Assembly: GCF_044197065.1 (NCBI RefSeq)
Contig: NZ_JBIQOI010000005.1
Location: 231,299 to 295,298, forward strand
Source: Kluyvera ascorbata_C
GTDB taxonomy: Bacteria; Pseudomonadota; Gammaproteobacteria; Enterobacterales; Enterobacteriaceae
Length of the DNA stretch: 64,000 nt
Direction: 5' to 3'
Below the pieces are notes generated by a model. It worked only from the letters and a program-made list of their open reading frames with translations. It made no database searches and had not been told where the DNA came from. This document shows, one piece after another, positions 59,509-64,000 of the stretch. How positions within the stretch are numbered: position 1 is the first letter of the stretch; each line of letters begins with the position of its first letter. The translations under genes were made by a program, and so were the position numbers.

Positions 59509-61653
59509 TCAGAAGTTCCATACAAAGCCGACTGCCGCGTTGAGGCCCGCTGCAGGAATAGACTCATGCGCCGTGCGGTAGCGTTTATCGGTCAGGTTGT
59601 TGAGCGCCAGATTGACCTGATACTGGTCGTTCGCGCCGAATTCGGTGTTAACCGCGAGGTTCAGCGTGGCCCAGCCCGGCGTGCGAACTTCTTTGCTACC
59701 CGTGTCATCTTTGGCGCTGGAGGCGGCACGGATATAGATATCGGAGGTGACGTTTGCCGCGTTTAGCATCAGCGTGTGCTTCAACCCGACGCGACCGTTA
59801 ATTGTCGGTTCGCCGGTATTGGTGGTTTTCAGCGTCTGGCCTTCGTACTGACGGCGGATCAGGTTGCCGCTGACGTAAGGGGAAACGGCCCAGCCGTTGT
59901 ATTCGGCGCTCAGTTCCATGCCCCAGGTTTTGGCGCGGTCGATATTGTCGTAGTAGTAATAGCCGCCGCGTGAAGAAGTGGTATTGCCGTTGCAGAGTGC
60001 CTGGCCGGAACAGGCGATACTGGCAATGTAGTCTTTGGCTTCAGAGTAGTAGACCGCGCCATCCACCATCCACAGATTGCCGTTGTACCGTGCGCCCAGT
60101 TCGTAGTTATTGGAGTGTTCAGCCTTCAAGTCAGGGTTGCCGTAAGTGGTGCCGGCCCCAGCTGAGGTCTGCATAAAGAGCTGAGTGAGGGTCGGGAAGA
60201 CGTAGCCCTGCGCGAATGCAGCACGCAGCTCAACGTTGTCAAAGCCGGAGTAGCGCAGGCTGGTGGCGGTGACCAGTTCGTTATCGTGGGCGGATTGCTC
60301 AGCCAGCGAGGTGTCGGTGGTCACGCCTTTACTGACCGAGTAGCTATCGCCGCGCGTCAGTTTTGACGATAGCCAATACTGGCGTGCGCCTAATGTCCAT
60401 GTCCAGTTGTCGGCAAAGCGCCAGTCATTTTGGGCGAACAGTGAGGTCGTGCTCTGTTCTGATTCGTTGTAGGAATAGGTCTGGGTTTCAGTATTCACGA
60501 TACCGGTCAGGGATTTCTGACTGGTAAAGCCGTTAGAGGTCTGAGACACACGATCGCGCTTGTACTGTGTTCCCACCACCAGACTGTTGTTGGCGGGCAG
60601 GGAGAAGTTGCTTTGCAGCGTAACCCCCTGGGTGTACTGCTTATCGTTGGTGTTGGTCTGGTTGCGTACGCTCAGTGAGCGAATAGGTAAGGGGATCGCC
60701 TGCGTCGTCGCTACTTCATTTTCAAACTTACGGTCGATGGTTTGCTCGTAGGCATCGAGATGGATCTTTTTCAGATAGTCGCCGTCAACGTCGATATCGT
60801 AGAACAGACCAATCTTCTCGCGCTCCAGTTTGGGGATTTTGACGCTAAACGCATCGTACTCACCGTCTGGGTCTTCAAAATAGGTCTGCGTTGCCAGCTT
60901 GTAGCGATCCAGCGACAGCCCGAAATGCTGGTTTCCGAGGTTATAGCCAAGCCAGACGCCCTGGCTGTTGTTGCGGAAATTGGTGTTTGGCAAACGGCCA
61001 TCCGGCGTGTCGCGATCGCCCTGATCGGAATAGCTGCCGTTGATGCGATAGTCAAACTGCCCGATGCTACCCCATGCCGCCGCTGACTCTTCCCAGCCCG
61101 CCGTAGCGGAGTTGTAGACCGCTTTCACCGTCCCGGCGAGCGGCTTATCGCCGCCTTTTTTGGTGATAAAGTTCACCACGCCGCCGATGGCCTGTGAGCC
61201 GTACAGCACCGAGTAAGGGCCTTTCACTACTTCAATGCGTTCCAGCGATGACTCGTCGATAAGCAGGCCGCCGCCGTAGTTTTGCCCGGCGCGCTGATAG
61301 GTGACTTCCTGGCCGTCGATCAAAATCAGCACGCGGGATGAGGCTTCACCGCGGATACGAATTTGTTTACGCCCAGCCAGTGCGTTATCGGTGACTTCGA
61401 CGCCGGGAATATCCTGCAAATCGTCGGCAATGGAGGTGCTGGTGGCGTTTTTCAACGTCTGGTGGTCGATAACCTGGATAGTTGCCGGGCTCTCCCAAAG
61501 CGAGCTTTCCGAACGGTTTGCGGTGACGACGAGCGTCTCGTCTTTATTAGTTTTGTTCGGCGTGGCGGATGATGTAGAGGCTGACGCCGCGCTGGCGACA
61601 AACAGCGACAGCGCGGAGAGCACAAAGGACCCTCGGGTAATGGAGTGCAACAT
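59509..61653 (-). CDS. hmuR: TonB-dependent haem/haemoglobin-type outer membrane receptor
   Basis: 714 residues, longer than ChuA (660). Signal peptide about 1-26, TonB box ETLVV, plug domain about 50-165 (QIRIRGEASSRVLILIDGQE, GPYSVLYGSQAIGGVVNFIT), barrel ending AVGFVWNF. In the region equivalent to the FRAP-NPNL segment it reads YVFPTLTQLF and NPDLKAEHSNNYELG. The His that lies between these motifs in HemR/ChuA-type receptors is not visible here. Operon position (first gene, followed by hmuT, chuW, chuX, chuY, hmuU, hmuV) and the Fur box support haem uptake. Confidence 0.85.
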   Translation of the reverse strand: MLHSITRGSFVLSALSLFVASAASASTSSATPNKTNKDETLVVTANRSESSLWESPATIQVIDHQTLKNATSTSIADDLQDIPGVEVTDNALAGRKQIRIRGEASSRVLILIDGQEVTYQRAGQNYGGGLLIDESSLERIEVVKGPYSVLYGSQAIGGVVNFITKKGGDKPLAGTVKAVYNSATAGWEESAAAWGSIGQFDYRINGSYSDQGDRDTPDGRLPNTNFRNNSQGVWLGYNLGNQHFGLSLDRYKLATQTYFEDPDGEYDAFSVKIPKLEREKIGLFYDIDVDGDYLKKIHLDAYEQTIDRKFENEVATTQAIPLPIRSLSVRNQTNTNDKQYTQGVTLQSNFSLPANNSLVVGTQYKRDRVSQTSNGFTSQKSLTGIVNTETQTYSYNESEQSTTSLFAQNDWRFADNWTWTLGARQYWLSSKLTRGDSYSVSKGVTTDTSLAEQSAHDNELVTATSLRYSGFDNVELRAAFAQGYVFPTLTQLFMQTSAGAGTTYGNPDLKAEHSNNYELGARYNGNLWMVDGAVYYSEAKDYIASIACSGQALCNGNTTSSRGGYYYYDNIDRAKTWGMELSAEYNGWAVSPYVSGNLIRRQYEGQTLKTTNTGEPTINGRVGLKHTLMLNAANVTSDIYIRAASSAKDDTGSKEVRTPGWATLNLAVNTEFGANDQYQVNLALNNLTDKRYRTAHESIPAAGLNAAVGFVWNF

Positions 61654-61675
61654 CGGAAATCCTATAAATGAATAT

Positions 61676-61694
61676 GATAATAATAATTACTATC
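61676..61694. promoter_or_regulatory. Fur box of the haem operon
   Basis: GATAATAATAATTACTATC matches 16 of 19 positions of the Fur consensus GATAATGATAATCATTATC. It lies 23 bases upstream of the receptor start. Confidence 0.85.
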
Positions 61695-62153
61695 AATTAC
61701 ATTTACACATGAAGGAAAACACGTCCAGCATCGAAGGTATAAACAAAATGCATCTTTGATTTGGGTCAATTTATGCGGGAGAGAAGCCAGCCGAATGTGA
61801 TATTGATCACCACAATACTGATAATAATTAGGTGGTTAATGATGTTGATTTGCGATAGGGGAGCATTATGAACTGTAAATTTGTCCATCCATATTCACAT
61901 CAGTGGTACTGAGCCGGTGGGCATTTTAGGTATATCTGTTTAATTCTGTATTGTTCCCCTATTAATTCTGACAGGGCAGAAAGTCTGCTCAGCGATTATA
62001 TTTAAAATGAATTAACCCTTATTGAGTATAAATAGGGGTAGGGTGTGATGAGATTAAAAAATAATACCCTCAGTGATTAAAAGGGGTATATGATATGCAT
62101 CATATTTTCCCATTCCAGACCGCGCGTATCGGCGTGGAAAGAGAGGCAGAATC
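61695..62153. promoter_or_regulatory. Divergent control region, haem receptor / yeaR
   Basis: 459 AT-rich bases without a gene. It contains an FNR-like site TTGATTTGGGTCAA (61756-61769, nine of ten consensus positions) and, nearer to yeaR, the NarL-type heptamers AGGGGTA at 62035-62041 and 62083-62089 (TACCCCT on the other strand) plus TACCCTC at 62066-62072. ATGATATGCATCAT (62091-62104) is a short dyad resembling an NsrR half-site arrangement. E. coli yeaR-yoaG is controlled by NarL and NsrR. Confidence 0.5.
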
Positions 62154-62486
62154 ATGCAGCGAATCATTATCCCCACTCATTATGTTCATACCCGTACCAC
62201 GCCGCTGTGGACCAAAGAGACCGCGCCCGCGTCTATCTGGAAGCGTCACCTCGACGCCGGTACGCGACAGGGCGTGTTTCCCCGTTTGGCGGTGATGCAG
62301 GGGGCGATCCGCTACTATGGTTATGCCGATGAGACCAGCCCAGACCCGGTTGAAACCATGACGATTGAAGCCGGACAGTTTGGCGTTTTCCCGGCTGAGA
62401 AATGGCACTGTATTGAAGCATTAAGCGACGACACCGTATTTAATGTTGATTTCTATGTCGATCCTAAGATTTTGATAGAAGGATGA
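62154..62486 (+). CDS. yeaR: YeaR (DUF1971/TehB-like cupin)
   Basis: 110 residues, slightly shorter than E. coli YeaR (119). Cupin-like small domain, pattern HTRTTPLWTKETAPASIWKRH and AGQFGVFPAEKWHCIEALSDDT. In E. coli yeaR-yoaG is induced by nitrate, nitrite and NO; the biochemical role is unresolved. GAGAGG eight bases before the ATG. It is followed by its usual partner yoaG, one base between the stop and the next start. Confidence 0.9.
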   Translation: MQRIIIPTHYVHTRTTPLWTKETAPASIWKRHLDAGTRQGVFPRLAVMQGAIRYYGYADETSPDPVETMTIEAGQFGVFPAEKWHCIEALSDDTVFNVDFYVDPKILIEG

Positions 62487-62487
62487 A

Positions 62488-62835
62488 ATGGGCACTATGA
62501 ATAGTGAAAATAAAGGTTATTCCTTAGCGGTTATTAATCTTAATAACAAAGAGAAACAGGCAAAGGTTTATCTGAAACCGATGGCGCTGTATGTGCCCGA
62601 TATTGCCGTACAGGCCGTTGCTGAGCTTATTTCTCCACTTTCTTCTGATAACGCGCAGGGCAAAGGCTTTTTGTTGACCGTCACCAACAATAATAACGGA
62701 GTGTCAGTGGATAAAGAGTTTGCCCAGTTGAGCGAACTTCAGGACCCGGCCACCGCCGCCGATGCGGTCAAAGACCTGGTGAACATCGTTCGCGGGTATG
62801 AGTCAGACGAAGAGACTAACGTCTGCGGTTGGTAG
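62488..62835 (+). CDS. yoaG: YoaG-like protein with internal tandem duplication
   Basis: 115 residues, nearly twice E. coli YoaG (60). The C-terminal half (61-115; LTVTNNNNGVSVDKEF, DAVKDLVNIVRGYESDEETN, ending VCGW) matches YoaG directly. The N-terminal half (11-52; YSLAVINLNN, KPMALYVPDIAVQAVAELI) aligns without gaps to it at an offset of 50 residues, sharing for example N17/N67, N20/N70, P37/P87, A43/A93, V44/V94 and L47/L97. E. coli YoaG is known as a small homodimer, so this may be a fused pseudo-dimer. ATG at 62488 follows AAGGA closely; 62497 is an alternative start. Confidence 0.85.
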   Translation: MGTMNSENKGYSLAVINLNNKEKQAKVYLKPMALYVPDIAVQAVAELISPLSSDNAQGKGFLLTVTNNNNGVSVDKEFAQLSELQDPATAADAVKDLVNIVRGYESDEETNVCGW

Positions 62836-63051
62836 TACAGTCATTCCCTTCTGCGCTTTGCTTTACAGTTAGCAGGTATCCAGGACCCGTTTCCGAGGTT
62901 ATCTGCTGCTGTCCTTCCTTGCTTGAGCACCTCCTGAACCTGCGCTATTTAACCCCCTATTATTTGGAGCTAACGTGACAAATGATTAGGCAACATTTTT
63001 CGTTGTGGATATGCTAAATGGCGAATTTAAAAATATAACATTCACGAGGTT

Positions 63052-63588
63052 ATGGTGCGTCACTTATATTCTGGGATAGTTGTTGGTCTGGCATTACTGG
63101 CATCGGCATGCGCTCCGGGGCCTTTAGGGACAAAACGTTACGATCCGTACACCGGTCAGGATGCGGCAGTGGTTTACACTCAGCTTAATGACAGGCACCA
63201 AGGATTGGTTTATTTTCAGCGCTTTGCTAAAGAAGATGATTGCTATAAAGATCAAGAGCTTATTTATATCAGCAATAACCTGATGGCCGGTAAAGTTTAC
63301 CGTTTTTATGAAAGCCGAATCCGTCCCAATCAGTACTGGACGCTTTATGTAATGGATAACTCAAGCGGCCGCCAAATCGTTACCCAAACCGCGTTTATTC
63401 CCGAGGCTGGGAAGCACTATGTTGCCATACCTTACCAGGGCGTAGTGGAAGTGCCGCTGGATCTGAAGTTATCGGGTAGCGACGACTTAGATAAAATTTA
63501 TGAACAGTATAAAGATAAACCGGCTAAGCCGTGGAATGTACGTAATGGGGTGTGTAAGTTCTGGTTTGCGAAATTGATGGGGGCGTAA
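63052..63588 (+). CDS. Uncharacterised lipoprotein
   Basis: 178 residues. Lipoprotein signal with LLASAC, lipidated Cys at residue 20. The mature part reads RYDPYTGQDAAVVYTQL near 29-45 and has beta-rich regions (YFQRF, YWTLYVMDNSSGRQIV, HYVAIPYQGVVEVPL); it resembles DUF2846-like surface proteins only loosely. Start at 63052 or the overlapping GTG at 63055, which has better spacing to GAGG. The 216 bases before it hold no gene that I can see. Confidence 0.7.
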   Translation: MVRHLYSGIVVGLALLASACAPGPLGTKRYDPYTGQDAAVVYTQLNDRHQGLVYFQRFAKEDDCYKDQELIYISNNLMAGKVYRFYESRIRPNQYWTLYVMDNSSGRQIVTQTAFIPEAGKHYVAIPYQGVVEVPLDLKLSGSDDLDKIYEQYKDKPAKPWNVRNGVCKFWFAKLMGA

Positions 63589-63652
63589 GTTTAGCTTTGT
63601 TGGAGGGGGGGACTGGTGATGTTTGGTTTTTGCTCTTGTAAGCACACCCGTT

Positions 63653-64000
63653 TTAGTTCCACGCACTTTTTGAGAGTTCCGGTTTTTCAGCCATCAGCCG
63701 GTACTCTTCCGGCGTCAGGTTGTTCAGGGATTCATGAGGGCGCTCGTTGTTATATTCCATCAGCCAGCGTCCGGTGATTTCCCGTGCCTCATTCAGTGTT
63801 CTGAACAGGTAAAAATCCAGGATTTCTGTCCGGTACGTCCGGTTAAACCGTTCGATAAACGCATTTTGCGTCGGCTTACCCGGTTTGATAAATTCGAGCT
63901 GCACGCCATGTTCTTCGGCCCATTGTGCCAGCGCCAGTGAGACCAGCTCTGGCCCGTTGTCCATCCGCATCTTCAGCGGGTAGCCGCGGTTTGCCGCGAT
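63653..64000 (-). mobile_element. IS3-family transposase, C-terminal part (cut by window edge)
   Basis: The minus-strand frame is open from the right edge and ends at 63653, giving 116 residues of an orfB-type DDE transposase. The rve core motifs MDNGPELVS (second Asp) and NAFIERFNRTYRTEILDFY (catalytic Glu) and the end NNERPHESLNNLTPEEYR are characteristic of the IS3 family, IS407-like group. The left border may be the TGTAAGCACACCCG at about 63637; the terminal repeats cannot be confirmed because the rest of the element is outside the window. Confidence 0.9.

Noticed and set aside
63637..64000. Complete insertion sequence
   Set aside because: Only the 3' part of the transposase and one possible end are inside the window, so neither completeness nor target duplication can be judged.

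Overview
The window is a chromosomal segment of a bacterium of the Enterobacteriaceae. Most of it follows the gene order known from Escherichia coli between hypF and ygaV: hypF, norW-norV/norR, gutQ-srlR-gutM-srlDBEA, mltB, pncC, recA-recX, alaS, csrA, serV-argVYZQ, yqaB-yqaA, gshA, micA, luxS, emrB-emrA-emrR, ygaY, proXWV, ygaM, ygaC, alaE, ygaP-ygaV. Protein similarity to E. coli is high but not identical, and several accessory insertions differ from K-12, so an Enterobacter/Leclercia/Lelliottia/Klebsiella/Citrobacter-type genus is likely. The sequence alone does not let me name it. REP/BIME palindromes, which are typical of enterics, occur in many gaps.

Layout. 1-4.2 kb: end of a formate dehydrogenase H gene, hypF and a nickel/cobalt permease, a nickel-hydrogenase and formate theme. 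4.4-8.7 kb: nitric oxide detoxification (norVW with norR, three NorR sites and a sigma-54 promoter). 8.7-13.6 kb: the glucitol PTS operon and its regulators. 13.9-17.6 kb: mltB, then an inserted zinc-type ABC transporter behind a Zur-like box and a 35-codon membrane peptide gene. 17.7-23.4 kb: pncC, recA (LexA box), recX, alaS, csrA. 23.7-24.3 kb: one tRNA-Ser(GCU) and four tRNA-Arg(ACG). 24.4-28.3 kb: BON lipoprotein, yqaB, yqaA, gshA, the sRNA micA, luxS. 28.4-36.8 kb: EmrAB efflux with EmrR, an intact YgaY-type MFS transporter, and ProU osmoprotectant uptake. 37-42 kb: an AhpD-like protein with a divergent MocR regulator in the place where nrdHIEF lies in E. coli, then ygaM, ygaC, alaE, a YodC-like small gene in the place of stpA, and ygaP-ygaV.

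From 42 kb on the content is accessory. It comprises a compact four-gene chaperone-usher fimbrial operon with an AT-rich leader; a TonB receptor with its own binding protein; a MarR regulator, oxidoreductase and MFS operon behind a 35-bp dyad; a periplasmic protein with 11-residue Trp repeats; and a seven-gene haem uptake and anaerobic haem-degradation operon behind a Fur box. It ends with a yeaR-yoaG pair whose YoaG is internally duplicated, an uncharacterised lipoprotein, and the end of an IS3-family transposase cut by the window edge.

No CRISPR array, prophage, toxin-antitoxin system or obvious defence island was seen. The observations I find most worth testing are the Zur-box/micropeptide/zinc-transporter arrangement, the tandem YoaG protein, the 11-residue repeat protein, the 35-bp MarR operator and the uncommon features of the haem operon.
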